This document shows positions 15,264-23,555 of a stretch of DNA of 64,000 nt, in pieces. How positions within the stretch are numbered: position 1 is the first letter of the stretch; every line of letters starts with the position of its first letter. Location of the stretch: positions 372,001 to 436,000 of the forward strand of contig NZ_CP104578.1 of assembly GCF_036826855.1 (NCBI RefSeq), given 5' to 3'. Origin of the DNA: Streptomyces sp. SJL17-4 (GTDB taxonomy: Bacteria; Actinomycetota; Actinomycetes; Streptomycetales; Streptomycetaceae). The notes under the pieces are model-generated. The model made no database searches. It was not told where the DNA came from and saw nothing but the letters and a program-made list of their open reading frames with translations. A program made the position numbers and the translations under genes.

Positions 15264-18011
15264 TCAGTGATCCGCCGAGCCCACCAGGCCCAGCTCCACC
15301 GGCAGGCCGAATCGGCTGCTCACTCCGAGTTTTCGATAGGTCTTGGTGAGATGCTGCTCCACGGTGCTCACCGTGATGAAGAGAGTCCGGCTTATCTCAC
15401 GGTTGCTCCGCCCCTGGGCCGCGAGGGCCGCGACCTTGCGCTCGGCTTCACTGAGCAGGGCGAACCTGTGGATGGTCGTCCGCAACGCGGGCTTGTCGCC
15501 CGGTTCCTCCGCCCTGCCGGAATTCTGCAGCCTCCGGTAGAGCGGTTCGGCCCCGCACGTCTTGGCCATCCGCTTCGCCTGATGGTTGATGAGCCTGAAT
15601 TCGGCGACATGGCCGCATTCGAGTTCCGCGTCACTCGAATCGGCGAGCGCCATGGCCAACTCGAGCCGGTCCCCGGAGTCGAGGAGCACCTTCACCGCGT
15701 CCCTCAGCAGGGAAGCTCGGGCCGGCTGCTTCACCGTCGCGGCCATGATCCGCAGGGAGCGCCCACGCACTCGGGTGTCGTCGACGTCCGCCAGCGCCAA
15801 CTGCTCGTCGAGGAGTGCTGTGGCACCGAGTGGATCGTCGAGACGCAACCGCGCCTCCGCCAGGTCGCTTCGCCAGGGGACGACATTCGGACGGTCGAGA
15901 GCGGTGCCGCGGAGAAGGCGACCGCACGTCTGAAAGTCCGCCAACGCCGCGTACGGGCGGTTGTTCTCGAGGTAGAAGCGTCCACGAGCACGCAGGAAGT
16001 GCAGCCAGAGCGGATTGCGACGCGCCTCGGGAAGCACCTCCTTGATGAGGGTCTCCGCTTCGTCCGTCCTGCCCATGGCCGTGGTGACGTGGACGAGGCA
16101 GGAGAGCGGCAGCCCGAGGGCCGCACCCCAGTTGTGCCGAGGCATCACGGTCACGGCGCGGCGCGAGTGCCGCTCGGCCTCGACCAGGTCACCCCTGCGG
16201 AGCGCCACGAGGCCCTGGACGGCCGCGAGCACGGCCACCCACGCCACGGCCTGCAGCGCTTCGGCCTCCGGCCCGAGCGCTTCGCACCAGCGTTGGGCGT
16301 CGTCCAGCCTGTTGTCGAAGGTGAGAACGAGCAGAGCGGACAGCACGGTGACCGGGAGGGCGTCGGCGATCCTGCAACACTGCAGGACCTGTTCGGCACT
16401 CTTGACGAGGTCGCTCCACGACTCGCACTCGGCGGTCTCCTCGGCGCGGTGCGACGGGGTGGTCCCGTCGGCACCGTCCGTGCCCTTGAAGGGCACCACC
16501 CATCGAATCCACTGACGCGCGAGCGTCGACTCGGCGGCACCGGTCAGATCGCACTCGCCTTCCTGGGTGCCGGCCCGCTCCAGCACCAGGGCGGCCTCGT
16601 CGGCGCGGCCCTGCCAAGCGAGGAGGGTACTGAGCGCCACGACGTCCCGGTCGGCCAGACCGCCCTCCTGGAGCAGGGAGTACAGCGGCGCGAGGAGTGG
16701 GGTCACCGCCGTCGGCTTCGTCAGCCACAGGACCCGCGCCAGCGCGCCCGTCACCTCGGCCCGCTCCCGGGCATCGCCGCAGGCTTGCCGGGCAACCTCG
16801 AGGAACTCGGCCGCGCGGCTGGGATTCCCTTCCCTCAGCGCTTGCCAGGCGGCGTCGCGGAGGACGTCCACGGACCAGTTCTCCGCGATGCCCCCCGCGG
16901 CGACCAGACGTTCGGCGACCTCGGACGGCACCGCGCCGTCGGAGTGAAGCAGCAGTGCGGTGCGCTCGTACAGGGCGGCGAGCGCCTCGCCGTCGAGCCC
17001 GCTCAGCGCGGCGGCCCGGGCGGCCTGGTGGCTGAACCATCCGGAGCGGAGCAGCCCCGTTCCGGCGAGAGCGTCCAACGCCTCCACTACCGTCCGCTGC
17101 TCGCTGTCGAGCAGCCGGGCCAGTACGTCGGCCGATGCCGGGGCACCGAGGGCGGCCAAGCCGCGGGCCACATCGAGGAGTCGAGGATCCCAGCGGTGCA
17201 GGCACGCCTCGACGGCGACCTTGAAGTGAGCCCCTTTGAGCGCCGCGTCCGTCGGGGAGACCGCATCGACGTCTTCGGGATCACGCTCGTAGAACCCGCG
17301 ACACCGGTCCTGGAACAGCGCCTCAAGGAGCAGCGGACTGCCGCCTGTCGCCGCCAGGAAGGAGGGAGCGAGCCGTTCCGCGTTCGCCTCCCCCAGACGT
17401 CGCTTCCGCAGCCAGTCGGTCACGCCGTGACGGGAGAGCGGCTGCACGTTCAGAAGATGGAAGTACGGCTGCTTGATGAACTCGGCCAGGACCAGCGGGG
17501 GCTCGGAACTGAAGACGCGCCACTCGGCGAATACGGTGACGACGGGATTCGACGCGAGTCGGCGCAGGATCAGCAGGAGAGCCTGCAGACTGGCCGGATC
17601 CGCGTATTGCGTGTCATCGACAGCCAGCACCAGAGGTTGCCCACCCGCGGCTTCGAGGAGTAGCTCGGTCAGCTCATCCACTGCGCAAGGGCTCAGCGAA
17701 GAATCTCGGGAATTCACTCCCGGAAGGGCGAGGAGCCGCTCGACCCGCTCCCCCTTCTCCACGCCAAGATCGATGGAGCGTAATAACTGAGCCAGCACGC
17801 CTAAGGAGTGGACCTGCCCGGATCGTGCCCCCGACGCACTCAGCACGAGGGCGCCGGCGCTCTTCGCGTACCCGGTGAAGCCGGAGAGGAGTGTCGTTTT
17901 CCCCGCGCCCCCCGGGCCTGTCACGAGGGCGACCGTTCGGCCGTTCGTCGTGCAGTCGTTCAGCATTCGCTTCAGGCTTTGAAGCTCGATTTCCCTCTCG
18001 ACCAAAACCAC
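15264..18011 (-). CDS. LAL-type LuxR-family regulator with three TTA codons
   Basis: The 915-residue product is a large ATP-binding regulator of the LuxR family. An N-terminal AAA-type ATPase has Walker A GPGGAGKTT at residues 32-40 and a Walker B-like LVLAVDDTQYAD; a long helical middle region follows; the C-terminal helix-turn-helix contains GRSNREISRTLFITVSTVEQ and HLTKTYRKLGVSSR. Such proteins usually activate a nearby secondary-metabolite cluster. Codons 70, 76 and 77 are all TTA (17802-17804, 17784-17786, 17781-17783), an unusually dense set, so translation should depend strongly on bldA. The GTG start at 18011 lies about 50 bases after a good sigma-70 promoter. It sits 120 bases upstream of the biosynthetic run on the same strand. 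Confidence 0.9.
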   Translation of the reverse strand: MVLVEREIELQSLKRMLNDCTTNGRTVALVTGPGGAGKTTLLSGFTGYAKSAGALVLSASGARSGQVHSLGVLAQLLRSIDLGVEKGERVERLLALPGVNSRDSSLSPCAVDELTELLLEAAGGQPLVLAVDDTQYADPASLQALLLILRRLASNPVVTVFAEWRVFSSEPPLVLAEFIKQPYFHLLNVQPLSRHGVTDWLRKRRLGEANAERLAPSFLAATGGSPLLLEALFQDRCRGFYERDPEDVDAVSPTDAALKGAHFKVAVEACLHRWDPRLLDVARGLAALGAPASADVLARLLDSEQRTVVEALDALAGTGLLRSGWFSHQAARAAALSGLDGEALAALYERTALLLHSDGAVPSEVAERLVAAGGIAENWSVDVLRDAAWQALREGNPSRAAEFLEVARQACGDARERAEVTGALARVLWLTKPTAVTPLLAPLYSLLQEGGLADRDVVALSTLLAWQGRADEAALVLERAGTQEGECDLTGAAESTLARQWIRWVVPFKGTDGADGTTPSHRAEETAECESWSDLVKSAEQVLQCCRIADALPVTVLSALLVLTFDNRLDDAQRWCEALGPEAEALQAVAWVAVLAAVQGLVALRRGDLVEAERHSRRAVTVMPRHNWGAALGLPLSCLVHVTTAMGRTDEAETLIKEVLPEARRNPLWLHFLRARGRFYLENNRPYAALADFQTCGRLLRGTALDRPNVVPWRSDLAEARLRLDDPLGATALLDEQLALADVDDTRVRGRSLRIMAATVKQPARASLLRDAVKVLLDSGDRLELAMALADSSDAELECGHVAEFRLINHQAKRMAKTCGAEPLYRRLQNSGRAEEPGDKPALRTTIHRFALLSEAERKVAALAAQGRSNREISRTLFITVSTVEQHLTKTYRKLGVSSRFGLPVELGLVGSADH

Positions 18012-18069
18012 TGGAACGGCTCCCCGAATTTAGTTTTCGCACGCACTTGAAAAACTTAACTGTATCTTC

Positions 18070-18098
18070 AACGTAACTTCGCCCCTGCGGGCAGTCAA
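18070..18098 (-). promoter_or_regulatory. Sigma-70 type promoter of the LAL regulator
   Basis: Read on the minus strand, TTGACT (18098-18093) is separated by exactly 17 bases from TACGTT (18075-18070), which fits the vegetative promoter consensus. The surrounding DNA is locally AT-rich for this genome, and the predicted start gives a leader of about 50 bases before the GTG. Confidence 0.6.
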
Positions 18099-18149
18099 GA
18101 TCCCCTTGCCGGGACCGTCACCTCCGGGGTCCGCCCAGCGAGCCAGCGG

Positions 18150-18917
18150 TCAACTACGGAGGTGTGACGCTCCGTTGAGGTCGAGGATCGTTCCGGACGA
18201 CCATTCAGCGGCGGGAGACGCGAGCCACAGGACGGCGGCCGCGATCTCGGCGGGCTCGGCCACCCGGCCGAAGGGGCTCTGGGCACGGATCGCGGCTCCC
18301 TCGGCCCCCTCCAGGCGGGACGAGACCCGTTCCGTGGCGAAGAATCCGGGCGCGACCGAGGCGACGGCGATCCCGTACGGGGCGAGGGAGACCGCGAGCG
18401 ACTGGCCGAGCGCGTGGACGGCGGCCTTGGTGGCGCCGTAGGCCGGGTGGTCGGGTTCGCCCCGGAAGGCGCCCCGGGAGCCGATGTTCACGATGCGGCC
18501 CCCCGATCCCTGGTCGATCATCCGCCGAGCCGCGAGATGGCTCAGGTTGGCCGTGGCGAGCAGGTTCACGGACACGTGCTGCTGCCAGACCGCCACCCAC
18601 TCCTCGTACGGGGTCTCGGGGAGGGGGTGGCGGAGGTTCACCGCCGCGTTGTTGACCAGTACGTCGATCCCCCCGAGCGCCTCGGCCGCCGTGTCGGCCA
18701 CGGCCACGGCCCCCGCGGGGTCCCCCAGGTCGCCGCCGACCAGGGTGTGGCCCGTTCCGTCGAGGGATTCCAGGGTGACGCGGGCCTCCTCTGCGCGGGA
18801 GGCGAAGTGGACGGCGACCCGGTCGCCGTTGGCCGCGAACGCCTGGGCGACGGCCCGGCCCAGGCCCCGGGAGGCACCACTGATGAGGACGCGACGACCA
18901 GAAGCGGGCAGTTTCAT
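18150..18917 (-). CDS. Short-chain dehydrogenase/reductase
   Basis: The 255-residue protein is a classical SDR. The cofactor motif GASRGLG is at residues 14-20, VNNAA near 88-92, and the catalytic S147, Y160 and K164 are seen in NIGSRGA and YGATKAAV. The C-terminal region PAEIAAAVLWLASPAAEWSSG is typical of the FabG-like subgroup. It reduces or oxidises a carbonyl/hydroxyl group with NAD(P)H in the cytoplasm; the substrate is unknown. It follows a quinone-oxidoreductase gene on the same strand with a hairpin between them, and it has no TTA codon, so I do not place it in the cluster upstream. Confidence 0.85.
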   Translation of the reverse strand: MKLPASGRRVLISGASRGLGRAVAQAFAANGDRVAVHFASRAEEARVTLESLDGTGHTLVGGDLGDPAGAVAVADTAAEALGGIDVLVNNAAVNLRHPLPETPYEEWVAVWQQHVSVNLLATANLSHLAARRMIDQGSGGRIVNIGSRGAFRGEPDHPAYGATKAAVHALGQSLAVSLAPYGIAVASVAPGFFATERVSSRLEGAEGAAIRAQSPFGRVAEPAEIAAAVLWLASPAAEWSSGTILDLNGASHLRS

Positions 18918-18996
18918 CAGGGGGCCTTCCGAGCGGGGACTTACCGCCGGTCATTCTCCACGGCGGCCTCGTCGCGCCGGGCGGCTAGGCCGGGGG

Positions 18997-19021
18997 CGAG
19001 CGGCCGGCCGCGGCCCGCTCG
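18997..19021 (-). terminator. Stem-loop after the quinone oxidoreductase gene
   Basis: CGAGCGG at 18997-19003 pairs with CCGCTCG at 19015-19021, 26 bases beyond the stop of the minus-strand oxidoreductase gene. The GC-rich stem and its position fit a terminator that separates it from the short-chain dehydrogenase gene. Confidence 0.45.
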
Positions 19022-19046
19022 GAGCAGCCGGCCGCGGCCCCGCGGC

Positions 19047-19970
19047 TCAGGCGACCGTCAGGACGATCTTGCCCGTGGTGCTGCCCCGCTCGCCGATCGT
19101 GTGGGCCTTCGCCGCCTCGGCGAGCGGCACGACGGCCTCGACCACCGGCCTCAGCTCCCCGCGCTCCACCAGGGCCGCGATCTCGCGCAGGCCGAGGTGG
19201 TCGGGCTCCACCAGGACCCAGGTCGCCCGCACCCCGTCCCGCGCGGCGGGGACGTCGTCCGGGCCCGGCAGGGTGATCAGCCTGCCCCCGTCTCGGAGCA
19301 CTTTCAGGGAGCGTTCGGCCGTCTCCCCGCCGATGCCGTCGAGGACGACGTCCACGTCGGAGACGACGTCCTCGAAGCGGGTCCCGCGGTAGTCGACCAC
19401 CTCGTCCGCGCCCAGCTCCCGCACCAGGTCGTGCTTGCCCGCGCTCGCCGTGCCGATGACGTACGCCCCGCGGGCCTTGGCGATCTGGACGGCGAAGTGG
19501 CCCACTCCTCCGGCCGCCGCGTGCACCAGCACCCGCTCTCCGGGGCGGACGTCCGCCGCGTCGACGAGGGCCTGCCAGGCGGTGAGCGCCGCAAGCGGCA
19601 GCGCGGCGGCCTCCACGTGGGTCAGGGAGGCGGGCTTGGGCGCGAGGTGTCGTGCCGGGGCCACCACGTACTCGGCGTAGCCTCCCGCCTGCCGGGGGAA
19701 CAGCGGCATGCCGAAGACCTCATCGCCGGGGCGGAAGATCCCCACGCCGGGGCCCACGGCCTCCACCGTGCCGGAGACGTCCCACCCGACGGCCGGGACG
19801 GCGCCCCACTCGATGAGGGCCCCACCGGCACGGGTCTTCCAGTCGACGGGGTTCACTCCGGCCGCGTGGACCCGCACCAGGACCTCGTTCAGGCCGGGCT
19901 CGGGGCGCTCCACCTCGCGCTCGACCAGGTTCTCGGGTCCGCCCCACTGCTCCACGACCATCGCACGCAT
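19047..19970 (-). CDS. NADPH-dependent quinone/zinc-type oxidoreductase
   Basis: The 307-residue protein is a medium-chain reductase of the quinone oxidoreductase type. The N-terminal half carries the catalytic-domain features MRAMVVEQWGGPENL and GVNPVDWKTRAG, and the NADP-binding motif is HAAAGGVGHFAVQIAK at residues 150-165. The cysteine and histidine ligands for the catalytic zinc are absent, as in quinone reductases. The ATG at 19970 is chosen because the conserved N-terminus begins there. It is divergent from the GlxA-type regulator gene at 20098, which probably controls it through the repeats between them. Confidence 0.85.
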   Translation of the reverse strand: MRAMVVEQWGGPENLVEREVERPEPGLNEVLVRVHAAGVNPVDWKTRAGGALIEWGAVPAVGWDVSGTVEAVGPGVGIFRPGDEVFGMPLFPRQAGGYAEYVVAPARHLAPKPASLTHVEAAALPLAALTAWQALVDAADVRPGERVLVHAAAGGVGHFAVQIAKARGAYVIGTASAGKHDLVRELGADEVVDYRGTRFEDVVSDVDVVLDGIGGETAERSLKVLRDGGRLITLPGPDDVPAARDGVRATWVLVEPDHLGLREIAALVERGELRPVVEAVVPLAEAAKAHTIGERGSTTGKIVLTVA

Positions 19971-20062
19971 GCTGTCCGCCTCGTTTCCGTCTCGATCGGC
20001 ACGCCCCCGGACCGTTCCGGGGGCGATGCCTCCACGATCCGGTAGCGCGGTCCGACATGGTG

Positions 20063-20097
20063 TTGGCCGTTTGGCCAGCATGTGACAGGATCTGGCC
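20063..20097 (+). promoter_or_regulatory. Repeated TTGGCC operator and possible leaderless promoter
   Basis: TTGGCC occurs at 20063-20068 and 20071-20076, and CTGGCC at 20092-20097 directly before the ATG of the GlxA-type regulator. The first repeat followed by 17 bases and CAGGAT (20086-20091) also resembles a promoter that would start transcription at or near the ATG. The repeats sit between two divergent genes and may be the regulator's own binding sites. Confidence 0.35.
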
Positions 20098-21153
20098 ATG
20101 GGGAACGCAGCAGAACCGGCGACGGGGGCCGCGCGGGAAGGTGCGCCGGTGCCGCCGCACCGGGTCGCCGTGCTCGCGCTGCCCGGGGTGCCCCCGTTCG
20201 AGCTGGGCATTCCCTCCCGGGTCTTCGGCAGCGCCGAGGGCGCCGACGGCCGTGCCTTGTACGAGGTCACGGTCTGTACCGCCGACGGTGCCCCGGTGCT
20301 CAGCGACGCCGGGTTCACCGTGCAGCCCTCGGCCGGTCCCGAGGCGCTCGCCGCCGCCGACACCGTGGTCCTGCCGCCCACGCACGCCATGCCCGAGCTC
20401 GGGCGTGGCGGTCCGCTGCCGCCCGAGGTCGCCGCGGCCATCGCCGGCATCCGGCCCGGCACCCGCCTGGTGTCCATCTGCACCGGCTCGTACGTGCTAG
20501 CCGCCGCCGGGCTCCTCGACGGCCGGCCCGCCACCACGCACTGGAACCTGGCCCCGGAGTTCCGCCGGGCCTTCCCTCAGGTCAAGGTGGACGAGGACGT
20601 GCTCTTCGTCGACGACGGCGATGTGCTGACCTCCGCGGGCGTGGCCGCGGGTGTCGACCTCTGCCTGCACATGATCCGCCGCGACCACGGTGCCTCGGTC
20701 GCCAACCGCGCCGCCCGGATGTGCGTGGTCCCTCCGTGGCGGGACGGCGGGCAGGCCCAGTTCATCGACCGTCCCGTGCCGGAGCCCACCCTGGCCAGCA
20801 CCACCGCCACCCGCGCCTGGGCCCTGGAACACCTCGCCGAGCCCCTCACCCTGGCCCGGCTCGCGGAGCACGCCCGGATGAGCCTGCGGTCCTTCACGCG
20901 GCGGTTCCGCGACGAGGCCGGGGTGACCCCGGTGCAGTGGCTCACGGCACAACGCCTCGAACTGGCCAGGCAGCTGCTTGAGACGACCGACCTTCCGATC
21001 GACCTCGTCGCCCATCGCGCAGGCCTCGGCTCCGGGAACTCCCTCCGCGCGCACATGCGGACGGCCTTCGGGGTCTCGCCCGCCGCCTACCGCCGCGCGT
21101 TCGGCACCGGCACTCCGGCAGGACACGGACAGGAGGCGGAACCGTCCGCGTGA
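20098..21153 (+). CDS. GlxA-family transcriptional regulator (DJ-1/PfpI plus AraC)
   Basis: The 351-residue protein has an N-terminal DJ-1/PfpI-like domain (about residues 20-190; the nucleophile elbow is SICTGSYVLAAAG) and a C-terminal AraC-type double helix-turn-helix (about 240-340; MSLRSFTRRFRDEAGVTP and AGLGSGNSLRAHMRTAFGVS). Regulators of this kind sense small metabolites or stress and activate a neighbouring gene. The divergent quinone oxidoreductase is the obvious target. The next gene downstream, an antiporter, begins about 135 bases after its stop. Confidence 0.85.
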   Translation: MGNAAEPATGAAREGAPVPPHRVAVLALPGVPPFELGIPSRVFGSAEGADGRALYEVTVCTADGAPVLSDAGFTVQPSAGPEALAAADTVVLPPTHAMPELGRGGPLPPEVAAAIAGIRPGTRLVSICTGSYVLAAAGLLDGRPATTHWNLAPEFRRAFPQVKVDEDVLFVDDGDVLTSAGVAAGVDLCLHMIRRDHGASVANRAARMCVVPPWRDGGQAQFIDRPVPEPTLASTTATRAWALEHLAEPLTLARLAEHARMSLRSFTRRFRDEAGVTPVQWLTAQRLELARQLLETTDLPIDLVAHRAGLGSGNSLRAHMRTAFGVSPAAYRRAFGTGTPAGHGQEAEPSA

Positions 21154-21289
21154 GCGGCTCCGCAGGGGTGGTCAGCGCCCCGTCAAGGCCGCTGTCGGCG
21201 TGCTGGCACGGCGCGGCGCGGCATTCGTCCTACGCTGCAACGCCGGGACGAACCCGCCGGGACCGAGCCTCTCCGAAAGCACGGACGTC

Positions 21290-22516
21290 TTGCTTGCCGT
21301 CACCGTCATCGCGGGCATTCTGTTCACCTGGTGCGTCCTGTCGCGCCGACTCGCGCTGTGGAGCGTCACCGCACCGATCGCCATGATGGTGGCGGGCATC
21401 GCCCTCACCAGTGGCTCGGACCCGCCGCTCGTCTTCGACTTCGGCGACATGGCCGGCTTCGAGCACGCGGTGGAGGTCGTCCTCGCCCTGCTGCTCTTCG
21501 TCGACGCGACCGAGGTTCCGGCGGGAGCCGTCCGACGGGAGAAGAGCGTCGTCGCCCGTCTCCTGGGCGTCGCCCTGCCGCTGACCCTGGGCGCCGCGTT
21601 CCTGACCGCGCTCGCCTTCTTCCCCGACCGGCCCGGATGGGTTCTGGCGACTCTGGCGACGGTCGTCGTCCCGCTCGATCTGGCGCCCGCCGCGGCCGTC
21701 GTGCGGGACGAGCGCATTCCGGCGCGCCTGCGGGAGGTGCTCAACGTCGAGGGCGGCCTCAGCGACGGGATCGTCTCCCCGGTGTTCCTGATCTGCGTCG
21801 CCGCCGCCGCCGAGTACCGCACGGTCGGCGACGACTACGCCGAGGCCCTCCTCGGCGCCCTCACGGCGGCGGGCTGGGCCGTCGGCGCCGGATCGCTCGT
21901 CGGCCACCTGGCCGGACGGCTGCTGCGCCGGTCCTGGGCGAGGGGCTGGACACTGCCTGCCGCGACGAGGCTCGCGGTGCTGAGCGTGCCCGTCGCCGCG
22001 TACTCCCTGTCCCTCGCCCTGGGCGGCAACGGCTTCGTCGCCTCGTTCGTCGCCGGCGTGTGCGTCGCCCCGTCGCTGCGGCATCTCCCCGAGGACACCG
22101 TGAAGATGACGGACGACCTGGTCACCCTCCTGACACTCGCCCTGTGGTTCCTCTTCGGCCAGATGGTCAACGACGAGTTCTGGGACGGCTTCCACCTCTC
22201 CGTCATCCTCTACGCCGTCCTCGCCTGCACCCTGGTACGCCTGGTGCCCGTGACGCTCGCGCTCATCGGTACGGATCTGTCCCTGTCCGACAGGCTGTTC
22301 CTGGGATGGATGGGGCCCAGAGGGGTGGCCTCGGTGGTCTTCGGCCTCCTCGCCGCCATCGAACTGCGGGACGCCGGTGGCGGTGACTTCATCTCCCGGG
22401 TGATGGTGATCACCGTCATGGTCAGCATCGTCCTGCACGGCCTGAGTTCCGAGCCCATGGGCCGCCGCTACGCCCGACGTCGGCGCGTCTCGCCGGAACC
22501 CCGGGCCGGGGGGTGA
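21290..22516 (+). CDS. Cation/proton antiporter (CPA1/NhaP-like)
   Basis: The protein of about 408 residues has eleven or twelve membrane segments and resembles sodium/proton antiporters of the CPA1 group. Informative segments are LLLFVDATEVPAG, VVVPLDLAPAAAVVRDERIP (the position of the ion-binding acidic pair), LNVEGGLSDGIVSPVFL and GWMGPRGVASVVFGLLA. It would export Na+ or K+ in exchange for protons at the cell membrane. The start is uncertain: TTG 21290 places the first membrane helix at the N-terminus; in-frame GTG codons farther upstream would add a non-hydrophobic tail. A perfect hairpin follows the stop. Confidence 0.8.
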   Translation: MLAVTVIAGILFTWCVLSRRLALWSVTAPIAMMVAGIALTSGSDPPLVFDFGDMAGFEHAVEVVLALLLFVDATEVPAGAVRREKSVVARLLGVALPLTLGAAFLTALAFFPDRPGWVLATLATVVVPLDLAPAAAVVRDERIPARLREVLNVEGGLSDGIVSPVFLICVAAAAEYRTVGDDYAEALLGALTAAGWAVGAGSLVGHLAGRLLRRSWARGWTLPAATRLAVLSVPVAAYSLSLALGGNGFVASFVAGVCVAPSLRHLPEDTVKMTDDLVTLLTLALWFLFGQMVNDEFWDGFHLSVILYAVLACTLVRLVPVTLALIGTDLSLSDRLFLGWMGPRGVASVVFGLLAAIELRDAGGGDFISRVMVITVMVSIVLHGLSSEPMGRRYARRRRVSPEPRAGG

Positions 22517-22519
22517 GGA

Positions 22520-22558
22520 TGTGCGGCGGGCCGGAGCTCACCTCCGGCCCGCCGCACA
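22520..22558. terminator. Perfect 17-pair bidirectional terminator
   Basis: TGTGCGGCGGGCCGGAG at 22520-22536 pairs with 22542-22558 without mismatch around a five-base loop. It lies between the convergent antiporter and proX genes and can end transcription from both sides. Confidence 0.85.
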
Positions 22559-22579
22559 CCCGTCGGCCCGCCGCTCACC

Positions 22580-23554
22580 TCAGGACGGGAGCCAGGTCCG
22601 CCAGGTGGCCTCGTTCTCCTTCACCCAGCGGCCTGCCGCCTCCTGCGGCGACAGCTTCTGGTCCGCGATCATCAGGGCGACGTCGTTCTGCATGTCGGTC
22701 GTCCAACGGAACTTCTTCAGGAAGGCGGCCGCGTCGCCGCCGCCGTCCGCGAAGCGGGCGTTGAGGAACTTCTGCAGGGGCGTGTGCGGGTACGCGCAGG
22801 CCACCTTCTCGGGGTCGGCGTCGCAGCCCTCGGTGTACGCGGGCAGCTTCACCTCCGTCATCGGGACCTTCTCGAACAGCCACTGGGGCTTGTACCAGTA
22901 GCTCAGGAAGGGCTTCTTCTCCTTGGCGAACTGCTTGATCTGCGTGATCTGCGCCGCCTCCGAGCCTGCGAACACGACCTGGTAGTCGAGGTCCAGGGTG
23001 TTCACCAGCGCCTTGTCGTTCGTCACGTACGACGGGGAGCCGTCGAGGAGCTGGCCCTTGCCGCCGCTCTCCGCGGTACGGAACTCCTCGGCGTACTTGT
23101 TCAGGTTCTTCCAGTCGGTGACGTCCGGGTGCTTCTCGGCGAAGTACGTCGGTACGAACCAGCCGATGTGGCCGGTCACCCCGAGATCGCCGCCGCGCGC
23201 GATCGTCCCCTTGTCCTCGATGTACCGCTTCTCCTGCTCCGGGTGGCCCCAGTCCTCCAGGATGGCGTCCACCCGGCCCTGGCTGAGCGCGTCCCAGGCA
23301 GGCACCTCGTCGATCTGGACGGTGTCCACCCGGTAGCCGAGCTCGTGTTCGAGCAGGTACTGGGCGACGGCGACGTTGGCCTGCGCGCCCACCCACGACT
23401 GGACGGAGAGCGTCACCGTACGGGAGCCCTTCGCGTCGGCGTACGGGGAGGACTGGCGGGTCATGTCGGCGGCGCCGCAGCCGGTGAGGCCGGCCACCAG
23501 GGCGGCCCCGGTCACGAGTGCGGAGCCACCGAGCGCGATGCGTGTGCGAGCCAT
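22580..23554 (-). CDS. proX: Glycine betaine/osmolyte ABC transporter substrate-binding lipoprotein
   Basis: The 324-residue lipoprotein has a signal peptide with lipobox LTGC (Cys26) and a ProX/OpuAC-type binding domain that captures quaternary amines outside the membrane. Aromatic residues that could form a cation-pi cage occur in SVQSWVGAQANV, DWGHPEQ, GHIGWFVPTYF and FLSYWYKPQWLFEK. It is the last gene of a minus-strand operon with a gap of one base after the permease gene, and it ends at the strong hairpin. With the upstream permease and ATPase it forms an uptake system that works with the choline-oxidising enzymes encoded first in the operon. Confidence 0.9.
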   Translation of the reverse strand: MARTRIALGGSALVTGAALVAGLTGCGAADMTRQSSPYADAKGSRTVTLSVQSWVGAQANVAVAQYLLEHELGYRVDTVQIDEVPAWDALSQGRVDAILEDWGHPEQEKRYIEDKGTIARGGDLGVTGHIGWFVPTYFAEKHPDVTDWKNLNKYAEEFRTAESGGKGQLLDGSPSYVTNDKALVNTLDLDYQVVFAGSEAAQITQIKQFAKEKKPFLSYWYKPQWLFEKVPMTEVKLPAYTEGCDADPEKVACAYPHTPLQKFLNARFADGGGDAAAFLKKFRWTTDMQNDVALMIADQKLSPQEAAGRWVKENEATWRTWLPS

Positions 23555-23555
23555 C

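Noticed and set aside
15117..17663. Long plus-strand frame of 848 codons opposite the LAL regulator
   Set aside because: It is a shadow frame produced by high GC; its composition is low in hydrophobic core residues, it lacks domain motifs, and the minus strand has clear ATPase and helix-turn-helix motifs.
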